From NCBI GenBank assembly GCA_038049695.1, contig CP142460.1:23005001-23069000 (forward strand): a stretch of DNA of 64,000 bases, in the 5' to 3' direction. This DNA is from Cinnamomum chago. Its lineage: Eukaryota > Streptophyta > Magnoliopsida > Laurales > Lauraceae. The position numbers and the translations under genes were made by a program. Of the stretch, positions 9,626 through 22,491 are shown piece by piece. How positions within the stretch are numbered: the stretch's first letter is position 1; each line of letters starts with the position of its first letter. The notes below the pieces were generated by a model. The model saw only the letters and a list, made by a program, of their open reading frames with translations. It made no database searches and had not been told where the DNA came from.

Positions 9626-12600
9626 ATGGATTCTCTTCATCTCGTCGACCTTAAGATGGAAAAACCAAGCTTTCAAGACGACTGGCTTCAACATGTAGAT
9701 CAACCCATCAGGTATAGTTGAGAGAGAGAGAGAGAGAGTTGTCTTGTTTATTATTAGATGCAGCTACTTTTGCCTTTTGGGTGCTTTTTTTTTTCCTTTT
9801 GCCAAGTTGGGTTCCTTGACGCTTGAAACTGCAAGATCCGATCCCGAACGTGAGTGATTTATTAGGGTGCCGGCACCTCTCAACCATGAATGTGTGAGTG
9901 TTTTGTTTTACTTTCTTTAGTAAAAACAATGAAAAGAATCCCTTGCCATTGTCTTTTTGTGGTTTTTTTTTTTTGGGTCATTGTGAAAGTCAAGGATCTA
10001 ATTAGCCTTTTCATTTGGAAGTTTTTTTTTTTTTTTTAATTTAATATATTTGAGAGAATTTGCAGATAGCTTTTATCATGCATCCATCTGCAAAGAATGA
10101 AGTAGTTTTGATGTTGCCAAATTAATGTTTGGCCTAAGGCCACCAAATTGAGGATTGAGATTAAACCTTCAACTACTATCAATCAGATAGCCTTAGATTT
10201 GAACACTTGACAATCTTTAATATTTGGATTACTCTTCATGATAAAAAAACTAACTACCTTCACCAGAAGAAATTAGATTGTGTCCTTTTGGAAAGTCAAT
10301 TGCACTTCTTCGGATCTAATTAGCTGTTGAATTTTTTCTTTCCCATTTTTTTTATCAGCTTTTGCAGTTGCAAGGTCAATTTTCAGTTTTATACATATGT
10401 GGCAGAATTTGTGTGGCTCATTGGACTGATATTATGAGTAGTGTTTGTCATCTATCCATCTAAACGTTGATGTTGGGCCAAGGGACATGAAATGGATGAT
10501 TGAATTTAACCTTTGCTTACTATCAATCTCATAGCCTTGGATTCAGACACAAAACATCCAATGGACCCACTAGTTATCGATGGCCAAACCCTAAATCACT
10601 CTTATATGTCGTTGATCAGTAGGCCCCGCAAACTCCATATTACATGCTCTATCTTAAAAAGCACAGTGAACTTCTTGCTATGGAAGGGGCAAAGACTCTA
10701 AGGGCATGTTTAATAATAATGCTCAATTACTACCTTCATTATTAATTTTTCAGTTTATCAGAGCTTTCTTGGCCGTGGATAGAGAGTCAAGAACCACTAT
10801 ACGAGCACTACCAGTTCCCCTTTCATCATCCACAGCTCCCTTCTGTTCCCCAGTACAATGGGTTTGAAGATTGCGAGGACGATTTTCGCATGTGGTGCAA
10901 CAACTTCCGATCTCTTGATGAAGATGGCATCATGGACATGATGCCGCTTACCGTCATAAATGATTCAAACCATGGAAATGGCGGTATGGGGATCGAGTTC
11001 AACGACAAATCGATCGAAGTCGAGCAAGGAAGTGCAAGTTGGGATTCTGTGAGCAGTAGAGATGAAGAGAAGAGGACCCATGGGAAGTGTATTGGAAGGC
11101 TCACGTCGTCGAATTCAATCGAATTTGATGATATTAAGAGGTATTTTTATGTTCCAATAATGCAAGCGGCGAAGGAACTGAAGGTTGGGTTAACTGTGTT
11201 GAAGAAGAGGTGCAGAGAGTTGGGGATATCAAGGTGGCCTAACCGGAAAATGAACAGCTTAAGGAGCCTCATTCACAACGTGGAGGTATGTACGTGTATG
11301 CAATTGCCGTTGCCTTTCATCAGGCGTTGGTGGGCCCCATCAAATAGTTATCGGTTTTTCAGGTGGGCCACACATGTATGAAATGTTCTTTTGGGGCCTA
11401 ACCTAATGAACGGGGCTGATTGATTTTAGACCCAGGTGTGGTCTACACAGTGGGGGCTGCTCATATAGACATTAGGAAGACCCAAGGGTGTTCATGGCCC
11501 AGGCCGGACTTTAGGCTTATCCAGGCCTTGGCCACTCTACAAACACAGGCCTGGATCCGACCCAAACCTGATGCAGGCCTCAAGTGACTGGCTAAGCTGG
11601 GCTTGTCTTACAAATGTCAGGGCCAAGCCCGCCCATTTAGTCAGTGATGCTGAGCTCTGGCAGGCTTTCTGTCAATTAACCCAAGACAGGCCCTGATATT
11701 TAGCTCCAGCCAAGCCCAATTACTAAAACCCAAGGCCAGAACCCGTCTAAAGTTGGCTGAGCCAGGATCGAGCCTTGGGTAGCCTGGGCCTTGAGTAGCA
11801 TTTGGTAACGGCTAAAAAGTCCGCTACTTCATTGATTGGGATGTCTCAAGGAGTGTAGTTCGACTCCTATCCGTGATGGATTCCACTCTGTGGACGATTT
11901 TGATGAATAAAAGTGGATCCCACCTTTAGAGAATCTAATCTGTACATGGGCTGAGTTTGCCCTTTCAACAGTGTACCTAATGCTCAGGCCATGCCCATGG
12001 TTACCTAGCCTGTTAAGCGATTATGCCAGAAATTGGGCTTGGGCCCTATATATTTTCTTTAAAATGAGGCCCGATCGTGCCCAATGTGGGCTGGGATTCA
12101 CATGGACTGACCTAGTTAACAATCGAAGAATATCACTAGATCAAATCTTTTACCAATTAGCTGAAAGCCCAGTCAGATGGGCTGAGTCAACCTGGATTGG
12201 ACATGAAGCTGTGAACTCAGCAAAAAACTCGGTGCCTCATGAATTTTAGCCTGACTCAGGCTAATTGCCGAAACAAAATTGACTGAAGAAAAAAATATCA
12301 AAATGTAATTTTTTTTTTTACTTTTCTGAGAAACTATCACTGAGGTTTGACATTTTGACTTGGCCAAGACTTGGGTTATCTCTGAGTTGACTCGGCTCAA
12401 CAGCTTTCGGAGTCGAGTTGTATTTCCAAAATTCTGAACAACAGTTTTTAGACCAAGTGAACGGGTTGATCAATTCTCACTGACCTGATGATGATTGTGG
12501 TGGTCATTATTATTTAGAAAATTGGGGGCAGTGGGGATAAAATAAAGAGATTGGAAAGGCTGAAGAGACTGCTGGAGAAGGAGCCAGAGATGCAATTCTC

Positions 12601-12679
12601 AGAGGAAACCAAGAAATTGAGGCAGGCTTGTTTCAAAGCAAACTACAAAAGAAGGATAATGCAAGCTACTGCTGCTTGA
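9626..12679 (+). CDS. RKD: RWP-RK domain transcription factor, RKD subfamily
   Basis: Three exons give one 259-residue frame: 9626-9711, 10754-11285 and 12518-12679, all with GT..AG introns (donors GTATAG and GTATGT; acceptors TTTTTCAG and TATTTAG). ATG 9626 opens [16 protein letters not shown]. Exon 2 has an acidic/aromatic region (about residues 30-75) and the RWP-RK DNA-binding domain (about 151-205): [38 protein letters not shown] (RWPxRK at 189-194). Exon 3 gives a charged helix, [16 protein letters not shown], and the conserved RKD tail [15 protein letters not shown]. The length fits RKD proteins (about 250-300). Known RKDs are nuclear regulators of egg-cell identity, gametophyte and early embryo development. 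No stops or frameshifts are seen, so the gene looks functional. It stands alone among transposons. Which RKD orthologue it is cannot be decided here. Confidence 0.93.
9720..9738 (+). repeat. (GA)n microsatellite just inside RKD intron 1
   Basis: Nineteen bases of pure GA begin 9 bp after the exon 1 splice donor. It is complementary to the CT tract at 9503-9523, so a transcript containing both could pair across exon 1. Confidence 0.9.
11484..12260. repeat. GGCCCAGGCC-rich segment in RKD intron 2, possible hAT MITE debris
   Basis: Starting at AGGGTGTTCATGGCCCAGG, the intron contains many variants of GGCCCAGGCC, CAGGCCTTGG and AGCCCAAT. This looks like decayed non-autonomous hAT elements, whose ends often read TAGGGGTGTTCA. 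No clean right terminus or target duplication was found. The rest of both introns is AT-rich and unremarkable. Confidence 0.35.
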
Positions 12680-13666
12680 TTTTCTTATTTCTTATGTAAT
12701 CATTTTCTTTCTATAATACATTTGAATTCTCTCCTGCAACCCATCTTCTGTCATGATTGGCATCACAAGACTTCAACATGTAAGTTTTTGGGCCAATTTG
12801 TATGCTGTGATCGAAAGTAGTTTGGAAAATGTTTTCTCCGGGGAAATGCATTTATCTTTGTTTGGATCGAACTTTTAGGGCTTGTGATTTTAAAGGAGGA
12901 TATCATTAACAACATGTTTGGCAATCAAATCCTTGGACATTTCTCGTCAATTTTCCATAAATACGTAGAAAACCCACATTTGGCATTTGTAAATGCACGA
13001 GGATTTAGGCCAATGGAAATCTTCATTTTTTAGAATTTTCATATCTAACCATTGGATCTGAAAATCCTCATTTTATGGCTTTACACAGTGATATCCATTC
13101 AAGGAATCAGTGATTCAGTGGCAATGAGGAATCATCGCATGTACGGATTCCATTCAACACTTATTGCCAAACGTGCCCTAGGAGGGAGGGAGGGAGGGAG
13201 ATACAAGCAATTAACCAAGGCATTCATTCTTTACTTTACTTAATTTCTAATTAATTAAATTTTATGAGGGTCAAAATAGTCAATTCACATAAGGCCGGAC
13301 CTCACTATATAAATTAATTACTTATTATTGATTTTCTGGATTTTATTGATTTAATTCTTAATTAAATCCAATTTTTTCATGAGAATCATTCTTTCATGAA
13401 TAAAACATTATTTAACATGATAACTACACTATAATAGGCCTCTAATACTTCTTTACATGCAAAAACAATTTACTAATTATTTATAACAAAAAACAATAAT
13501 TACCATATTACTAATATAACTATATTATCATCGTAGATATTGATGTTGGGTTTATGTCTTGTATTCTGGGTTGACCAGATTAGTTCATTAGGTTTGCCAA
13601 TGACCAGATTTAGAGTCAGGGGTATTATAATTTTTGTACTGGGGCTTTCTTGGGGATAAGGAGAGC

Positions 13667-13667
<1 letters not shown>
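12680..13667. other. Downstream flank of RKD, no gene seen
   Basis: The RKD 3' flank is followed by AT-rich DNA. A (GGGA)n run lies at 13181-13200. No coding frame or recognisable element was found. Confidence 0.55.
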
Positions 13668-13704
<37 letters not shown>

Positions 13705-14070
13705 TAGATAGAAATATGAGAAATAATCATGTGCATCTATCCTTCATCATAACCGGACAACATAGTAGGGTTGACTTTATAACACATCCGAATCATCCAT
13801 ATACATGGAACCCCTTTAAGTACATTAGACCTATTGAATTTCCACCTATCCAAATGGATTGGACCATTGGATTGAGGTCAAAGTTTTTCCTTTAATATAA
13901 AGTCATTAAATTTGTGGGCCATGGATGAAGGAGTTAAAGGCATGAGATTGACCCCAAATTTGATATATGGTCTCATCCAAGATGTCTCTTCTCATTCCCT
14001 ACAAGTCCATGATCAGTGGGTCCCTAAGTGGGCCCCATTAAATTTGTCCCTCACCATGATGCATAGGATT
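13668..14070. repeat. (TA)n-associated repeat, relative of the foldback element at 46781
   Basis: A (TA)n run (13668-13701) and short (TAGA)n are followed by CATGTGCATCTATCCTTCATC. Sequence from about 13755 to 14065 parallels 47005-47335 (shared GGACAACATAGTRGGG, CAAATGGATTGGACC-like, TCATCCAAGATGTCTCTT, CCTAAGTGGGCCCCATTAAA-like strings). The first arm present at 46790-46990 is almost wholly missing, so this is an internally deleted or truncated copy. Confidence 0.65.
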
Positions 14071-14230
14071 ACCCCCACATTAAGTTTATCCTAAGCTTAA
14101 GCTTCAATGGTCAACATGAAAGTTTGACTGATCGAAGCTTAGATAATTATTTTTGCGATATTGGAGCCATCCAGAGTCGGGTTTTAGATCCATTTCTTCT
14201 AGCGTGCTTGTGGTGACAAGATTTACAACA

Positions 14231-14243
14231 TGATACTAAAATC
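14231..14243 (+). other. Degenerate copia primer binding site
   Basis: CAACATGATACTAAAATCGAGG resembles the usual copia LTR/PBS junction (..AACA then TGGTATCAGAGC) with several substitutions. It places the end of a copia 5' LTR at about 14230. About 130 bp to the left may be LTR. Confidence 0.45.
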
Positions 14244-14287
14244 GAGGTTAATGGTAGTTGTTTGTTTTTCTTGATTATTTAATTGAA

Positions 14288-16984
14288 ATGGAGAATAACA
14301 CTATGAACACTACCATGATCAAATTAAACCATACAAATTGATTGATTTGGAAACCTAAGATGAATGATATCCTCTATTGCAAAGACCTCTATGATCCCGT
14401 TGAGGGGGATGAAGCCCGACCAAAAAATATGTTTGATGAAGATTGGACCAAGATGCATAGAAAGGCCATTGGTCACATCAGACACTGGGTGGATAACCAA
14501 TGCGTGTACCCTTTGGAAAAAGTTAGAAGTAAGACATGAGAAGAGAACTGCAGTGAACAAAAAATTTTTAATTAGAAAGCTTGTGAATATGAAATTCAAG
14601 GAGGATAGTCAAATTGAAGATCACATATATGAGTTCCAAGGTGTTGTGAACCAGCTAGCAAACATGAAGATGGTCCTTGATTATGAGATGCATGCTTTGC
14701 TTTGTTGCTTCTAAGTTCTTTGCCAGATACATGGGAGACATCGGTTGTTTCTGTGAGCAACTCTAATTCAGACAGTTTATTATCTATGAGTTAGGTTACT
14801 AGTAGCTTGGTGAATGAAGAAACAAGGAGAAACACTGAAGGGATAGATAATACACATTCCTTTGTTACAAAGAAAAGGGGGAGGAGTAAGAGTAGGGGAC
14901 CAAAGGGGGTTCGTGGCAAGTCTAGAGGTGGATTGCAGATTAGGAGAAAGTCTGGATAATGCTTTCACTATGGCAAGGAGGGCCACATTAAGAAGAATTG
15001 TTTTTCCTTAAAGGAACAAAAAGAAGTTAACAGTGAGAAGAAGAATGGTAGTAGCATTACAGCTGCTTTGGATAATAAAGTAGTGATAATGGCCAGTGAA
15101 GATGAAGAGTGTTTGAGTATAGCAGATGATAGGTTTGAGTAGGTTGTTGACACAGCGACATTCTACCATGCGACTCCTTGTAAGGAGATGTTCACGACGT
15201 ACAAAGTAGGGGACTTGGTACTGTGAAGACGAGCAACGCGAGTCATTTGAATATTATTGAGATTGGTGATATCTGCACTCAAACCGATGTTGGTTATACA
15301 ATGACGCTGAAAGATGTGCGACATGTTCCTGATTTGCAATTAAATTTAATTTTCGGGACTTCATTAGATCATGCAGGTTATGGGAGTTACTTCGAAAATG
15401 ACAGGTGGACACTGACTGAAGGGTCTCTTGTTATTGCGAGAGGGAAGGCATGTAATACCTTGTACAAGACACGAGTGAAGCTGTGTTGAAGACAGATCCT
15501 CTCCAAATTTGTGGCACAAGTGACTGAGACATATGAGTGAGAAAGGATTGCGGTCGTTGGCAAAGAAAGATCTAATTCATTACTCCAAAGGTATATCCCT
15601 TGACCCTTGTGATTATTGCTTGTTTTGTAAACAACACATGCTTTCTTTCTCTAAAACATCAACTATAAAATCTAATGTGTTGAATTTGGTATATTCTGAT
15701 GTTTGTGGTCCCATGGAGGTTGAGTCACTGGGTGGCAATAAGTTTTTGGTCACATTTATTGATGATGCATTTAGGAAAGTCTGAGTTTTTGTGTTGAAAT
15801 CAAAAGATCAGGTGTTTCATAATTTTCAGCAGTTTCATGTCATAGTTGAAAGAGAGATAGGAAAGCTTTTAAAGTGTCTCTGCACAAATAATGGCGGTGA
15901 GTACACATCCAACCAGTTTAAAGGCTATTGCTTGAAGCATGGGATTCAACATGATATGACAGTTCCTAGTACTCCACATGATAATGGTGTGGTAGAGAGA
16001 ATGAACCACACTATTATTGAGAAGATGAGATGCATGATTAGAGTGGCAACGTACCATAGCCATTTTGGGGTGAAGTTGTTCTGATTGTTGTTTACCTGAT
16101 TAACATGTCCTTTAGATTTTGATCTTTTCGAGAGGGTATGGACAGGTAAAGACGCTTCATATTCTCATTTGAAGGTATGTATTTGGGTGCCAGGCTTTTA
16201 CACATGTACCCAAAGGAGCAACGTTCAAAGCTAGATGATAAGGTAGTATGTTGCATCTTTATTGGCTATGGTGGAGATGAAGTTGGCTACAAGTTATGGA
16301 ATTCAAAGAAGAGAAGAATTATCAGAAGAAGGGATGTGGTATATCATGAAGACTGGTTCTTTGGAGATGTTGAGAATACTGATAAGTCTAAAAAAGCTTT
16401 TGATGGAGTGGTTGATCTCATACTGACTCCTAATCCAGTGGAGACTACAGATGAAGAAGGTGGACAAATTGGTCTGGATCGTGATGAGGAATAAGGGTTG
16501 CCAGATGAACAGGGTGTTGAGCAGGTGGAGCAATCTCCTCAATCAGAAACTACGGAACCTCAAGTTAGGTGGTCTACTCGAGTGCGTCAACCATCACCAA
16601 GATATCCTACAGTTGATTATATTTTGCTTACAGATGAGGGGTAGCCAGAGAGCTACCAAGAAGCAGTGACTCATGAAAATAAAGATGACCGGATGAAGGC
16701 TATGCAGAATGAGATGATTTCTTTGAAAAGAACAACACTTATGAGCTGGTGGAACTTACAAAGGTAGGAAGGTTTTGAAGAACAAATGAGTGCTCAAGTT
16801 GAAGAGAGATGATAGTGGAAAACTGGTGAAGCACAAAGCACGATTAGTGGTTAAAGGCATTGTACAGACGAAGGCAATCGACTGCGATAAGATTCTCTCT
16901 CCAGTTGTGAAGATGACTTCTGTCAAAGTTGTTTTGGGTCTAGCCGCCAGCATGGACCTTGAGGTTGAACAGATGGATGTGATG
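14288..16984 (+). pseudogene. Ty1/copia gag-pol, heavily decayed and truncated
   Basis: From ATG 14288 the frame shows the copia gag start (LNHTN..IWKPKMNDILYCKDL), with a stop replacing the residue after LNHTN. The zinc knuckle CFHYGKEGHIKKNC at about 14958 has its second Cys changed to Tyr. Protease-like and pre-integrase segments follow (LKDVRHVPDLQLNLI; KQHMLSF). Integrase has YSDVCGPMEV, TNNGGEYTSNQF (catalytic Asp now Asn) and HDNGVVERMN. After 16780 comes the reverse transcriptase N-terminus (GKLVKHKARLVVKGIVQ, ILSPVVKMTSVK, DLEVEQMDV), cut at about 16983 where a Tekay-type LTR starts. Many frameshifts and stops separate the pieces. Not functional. The rest of RT, RNase H and the 3' LTR are not found elsewhere in the window. 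Confidence 0.88.
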
Positions 16985-18315
16985 TAACGCCCCAATTTCG
17001 AATGATGAGTTTACTGCCAAGGTATCTGAAATTGGCACGCTACTTTTCGGAAAATCTGAGAACTTCCAAGACCATAGTCCACAGTGAGGTCCAATTTAAA
17101 ACTTTTTAAATAATATAATGATCAACGGTTAAGTACGGAAGCATGTAGCTTAGCGGAAGCAATAAAATGTATCACCAGTCATATAACAAATGTAGCAGTG
17201 CTGAAGTCCAGCCTAAATCTCAAGCATGAATATGAAGTACATATCAGACTATCTCACTGCTCACAACAAATCACACTAAAACCCCAAAAATAGGTGCACT
17301 CAATCCCAAAGTGCAGGCACTCCAGTCTCCAGCTCGACCTTATGGTCAGCCAGTCCCCATCCATACTCATCCACTAGAGGCGCCTCGACAATTGCGTCAC
17401 CCTCTGTGTCGGTGATAATACCTAAGCACCAAATGACGGGTCAGATCCAAGGATCTGGCAAGGTACAATATACAAGAAACATAGGATGTATGCATCAAAA
17501 GAATATAGAAAATGATAATATCGTAAGAATAACAAATGTACAAATACTAGGCAATTGAACAAGATATAACAAATACAATCAGTATGAAAAGTAAAGCATC
17601 TAGTTTAACAAACATCAACGTGGAGCATTCACACGAGATGGACACCACAGGATATTATGTTGCAACCCTCCCATACTGTAAACCAGTCACGGTGGGAAAA
17701 GTAAAGTAACCATGCAAGGGATGATGAGCCCCGCTAATAATAATAATAACATCAACACTCTCACGTTCAATAGACTGGAACATAAATCTTACCGGCTGTC
17801 TAACCATAGCTCATCATGATTGCTCTAATCCATAACCAATATAGTTTTCACTAATGATGATCAGTCCAATGGCTAAGCTTATAATAACAAAGTGAATGTT
17901 AGTGGTGACTCAAGGAACAAGTAAAGGTCTGTGTCAGTCTAGGCTTGCCTTGCTTGAGCAAGGTCCTATCATGTGCATAAGAGGTCAAAGGTATATGTCC
18001 AATCCATAAATACAATCCAAGTCCAAGTCCATCATCGAATCCATTTCCATGATCCACCAATGTTATGGTCTTAGTCCAAACAGTCCAAGTATAACATCCA
18101 TGTTCAGTCCAATAATATTCAGTCCCCATTCATAAATGGGTCATAAAACCACAATAACAGTCCTCTTCGCTCTAAGGTATCAAACCATCTATCCTTAAGC
18201 CAAATGATGGCTCGCCTAGCCCCATACACAGGTCAATGATCACCAATCCATAACACTGGGTCACCACTAGGTAATCCTAGGTTCAGGCCATCCAATTTTC
18301 ATTTAATTAACATGC

Positions 18316-18320
18316 ATTAA
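18316..18320. repeat. Target-site duplication ATTAA, left
   Basis: ATTAA abuts the left LTR terminus TGTCACGCCC and is repeated at 22492-22496. Confidence 0.93.
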
Positions 18321-21300
18321 TGTCACGCCCCCGAACCGAAACCTCGGGGGCGGGAATGGGATTAGCATAAATTGTATTTTTACTTCTCCCAAGATCCGCG
18401 TGTGTGAAGACAACACATTCTGAATATTTTGCGGAAGCATTTGTGGCGTTGCGACTCGAAGTCCGTGGCCATCGGATTCCGCGTCGCACTCAACCTTTAG
18501 CCCATAGCTATTATATCAAGAATCATATCAGACTGGAGTAATCATCACAATAATTTACAGAGCTGACAGTAACAGGATATTACATTCCCAAATATATTCA
18601 AGTTACAATTATCAATGTACATTAATTAAGAATCCCAAGAAAAAGGCTAACAAAAGCCATACAACAATAAGCTATAAACTACTACCCAAATGTGACGTAG
18701 CTCCGATGTCAGACTCAATGTCTACATGACATAGCCGACAAAACAACCTGCAAGGCATGGCTTCAAAGCCAACAAACCACTCAACTCGGGGCGAATAAAT
18801 CTGAACCTGAGTACCAAAAGTAGTGGGTCAGACACGACGGTCTGGCAGGTGGATGAAAAGATTACAATATAGCGAATAATAATACAAATGATAAATCATG
18901 CTATTTGCTCAAAATGCTGCATATAATTATACGGGTGCAAAGTCGGGAATCTCGGGGAAAACTAGTATTCATTTCCAGCACGGGTAAAACATGAACATCT
19001 AATAAAACATGTATTCATTTACATCATCTATAATCATAGATATTTGACAATCGGGTATTCGTCTAAAACATGTATAAATATAGTGGTTTGACAAAACAAA
19101 CGTTCATTTGAAACTTAAGTAAAACACAAGTATACAACAAATCAAGTATCCATAACAGTCTAGCAAAACCAATGTCCATTTGAAACATATGTGAAAATAC
19201 GGATATTTAACAAAACGGGTGTTCATTTAAAACAAGTGTAACCCAAGAAATCTGACAAGACTAATGTTCGTTTAAACCTATTCCAAGATATGGATATTTA
19301 AACAAATCGGGTATCATGTAGAATAGGTATAAACATAGGAATCTGGCAAAACAAGTGTCATCTAAAATATATTTCAAACCATGGATATTTGACAAATCGG
19401 GTAATCATTTAAAACGTGTATAAACATGGGAATCTCACAAGTCAAATGTCATTTAAAACAAAGCACGGATATTTAACAATTCGGGTTTTCGTTTAAGACA
19501 TGTGAAATCATATAAATCTAGCAAAAGCCATCGATCGTTAGAAACATATGTAAAAGCACGGGTATTCACCCAACCGACATTCATGTAAAACATGTACGTG
19601 TGCAAAGGACATAAAACAATATAATAGTGACTGAATTTACAATGGAGAGCATTAACACTTATCTAAATAACAACTTTCATAAAAGCAATGAATCATTTAA
19701 CTGAAAACAAGTAAGCAATATAAACCATGTCGGGTGTCCAAGGAATCGGGAACTGGCAAGATGGCAATCACAAGAAGCTAAGTCCTCTATCACCGAAGTG
19801 ACAAGAGCGGGACGTTGGTCTCAGTCACACAAGGTGAGGAGACTCAACGTAAATCATATATACAATAATAAATACACGGGAACGGGACCACGGTAGCGAA
19901 CCGGGTATCGGGACGGGACCACGGCAATAACCGGGTATCGGGATCCAAACTGCAGCTGGCGGGACGGGAGAGGGATTTCCAAGTCAGTGGATCAGACTGA
20001 CAAGGTATCCAAGCTTAGTGATGCCGACTCATAGGTTAAAACCAATCGAGACATATGCAAGTAATCAAGTACAGTAAATAAACGGGTAAACGGGGGTGCT
20101 CAAGGGCACGTAAATAAACGGGTAAACGGGGGTGCTCAAGGGCACACTGTCATATCATATCGGGCAATACATTTCGGGGCAAGTAACTGTTACTAATGTA
20201 ACTTCAGTGCTTTCGGGAAAACAAGTCATGTAATGCAAATCTCGGGACAAGAGGTGAAACAATGAACTATGACAATTTCGGGAAAAGTGTTAATTTCAAG
20301 ATCTATTTAAGTGAATAGGGGTCCCGTATGTCGATTATAACAATTACTTGGTACTCCTTGAGTTTGAAGACATTCCGGGCTCCTTATGCACTTTTACTAC
20401 TTCCAAAATTTAACATGAGCTTATGGGTAGTTCTAGATGTTCCAATAGCAAGAATCAAGATTATCAACGGTCCATCCTAGGTATGACATTAATTCGGAAA
20501 CATCGAGCAACCTATTCAGTCACCGAAAGGAATAGAATTCGCGATAACCAAGGGAAAGACTTGTGTTTAGATATAACGAAGATATCGCGTCGTTCCATCC
20601 CGTTCAAGATTGAAATGTATTGAACTTCGATGCTACCGAACCAACCGTGAAGAGCATCGGCTCAAGACGCTCTCACATATGGTCGAGTGAGTTCGAGGAG
20701 GTTAGCCAAGGTCCACGAAGAAAATAAACCTCAAAACCCACTTCGGTCCGATCGATCGGCCGAAATTTCTGTACCCGCGCATCAGGCCAGGCAGACCGCA
20801 TCGCTCGAGCGAATCTGGGAGTTCGCTCGAGCGAACTCATCGTTCGAGCGGTTATTTAAATGTGGTCGAGCGAACTAGCTACTGGAACGCCCGTATCCCT
20901 TTCTGGACAGGTCGCTCGAGCGAACTGTCATGGTCGCTCGAGCGAACTGTCCAGAAACTGAATTCTGGCAGTTCAGTTCCCTCCTTTCTCTTCCTTTTTC
21001 CTTTCCAACACTTATACAAATGAGTTTTTCCTTACTTCAACAACATTCTAATTACAATCAAACTCCCATCAAGACTTCAATGAATCATTAAATCCAACCT
21101 CTTTCTTCACATTCAATCCCCAAACAAGGAGAGGAGTTCCCATCATAGACAAGGGTTCATTTGAGTCAACATTTATAGATAACAAGGTCTATTGATCACA
21201 TTTCCATAACCAAAGATGTTTTAGCACAACTCTATAAATGAGTATCAATTTCAAATCAATGCAACTCATAAACATAACCATGATTAGCCAATCCTATTCT

Positions 21301-22491
21301 TTATAAAAAACCATATGAGTAAACTTGATCAAATGAAATGCATACCTCTCCAAGAGATTAACAAGATAGAAACCACCATTAATGTGCAAATTTCGAAATC
21401 CATATATATGTGACAAGGAGCATATGTGCAAGCATGTATTCAATGATCAAAAACAAGAAATAAACTTGGGATTTTCTCATCAAACTTTGATAACATAAAA
21501 AAAAACATCCATTCATCCACTTGCCTTGGGTTAAGAAGATGCACAAATCACTCCACAAAAGCCTCAAAGAAGTCTCTAGCTCCAAACCCACCAAAACCCC
21601 CAAATTTTCCCATGAAAACCCTAGAAAATCCAATCCATTGCAAACCTCAATGAAAATCCATGAATGGAAGATAAAAAATACTCCAAATGGTTTGGGAAAA
21701 CAAAGATTAAAAGAAAGAAACCAAATGCTAACCTTTAAAGCCTTGAACCAAGAAGAAGAGCTTGAAAAGAGAAGTTGCCTTTGCTCAAAATCCATGAAAA
21801 TAACATCTTTGGAAAGCTTGGAAGGTATGGAAGATGATGAGGAGATCAAATCTCCATTTACAATCAAGAGAAGCCAAGGGAGAGAGGAGAGAGAGAGTGG
21901 CTGAGAGAGGAGTGGTTCCAGCTCTTGCTGGAACCGTTGCAGGGAAATGGGTGAAGAGGAAGGAGAAGGAACCCATTTTATAAAGGGGTGGGTGTGGGCC
22001 CCACCTCACTTAAACTTCTCAAGGGAAAAACACAAGTTTCTGGGCCCCGGATGAAAACGACGAAGAAGACAAAATTCATCAGCGAAAAATCTACTTTCCA
22101 AAAAGTCTAATTTTGCCAAATTCTGAAATTTTCGAAATTAATGGACAGATTTGGTGTGAAAAGACTGTTTTGCCCTCAAGGCCAAGAAATCGGTTTTTGG
22201 GTTCTCAAATGGATATGGGATCAACATGAAAGTTGTAGGATTCCTCAAGATGAATGCAACGGGCCAAAAACACAATACGAAACAAATCGGGAAAATCTCA
22301 CAAGTAAATACAAAGCCGAAAAGGGAACCCCCAAAGGGCCCCACAAGCTACCAAAGCACTCAAAAGCCCAAAACTAGAAGAAAAACCCTTCTAGCTCACA
22401 AACTCAACCCAACAACTACTAATCCCACTAAAAGGACTAATCCACAAACAAAACAATACTAATCCAAGAGATTAGGGGTCGGGTTCTCACA
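18321..22491 (-). mobile_element. Solo LTR of a Tekay/Del-like element, 4,171 bp
   Basis: On the plus strand it starts TGTCACGCCCCCGAACC and ends GGTCGGGTTCTCACA. On its own (minus) strand it therefore starts TGTGAGAACCCGACCCC and ends GGGGCGTGACA. It is bracketed by ATTAA on both sides, with no internal region, PBS or PPT, which is the structure of a solo LTR left by LTR-LTR recombination. Orientation comes from its homology to 33610-36661 (shared CTGCAGCTGGCGGGAC and TCAGTGGATCAGACTGAC-like strings near 19950, with matches near 34495 and, inverted, near 52130). Confidence 0.93.
20801..20947 (-). repeat. Cluster of TCGCTCGAGCGA palindromes in the solo LTR
   Basis: Six copies or variants lie in 147 bp: 20801-20812, 20822-20836, 20841-20850, 20864-20875, 20911-20925 and 20932-20947. 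The full form TTCGCTCGAGCGAA is perfectly self-complementary. The cluster lies about 1.5-1.7 kb from the LTR's 5' end. Confidence 0.9.
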
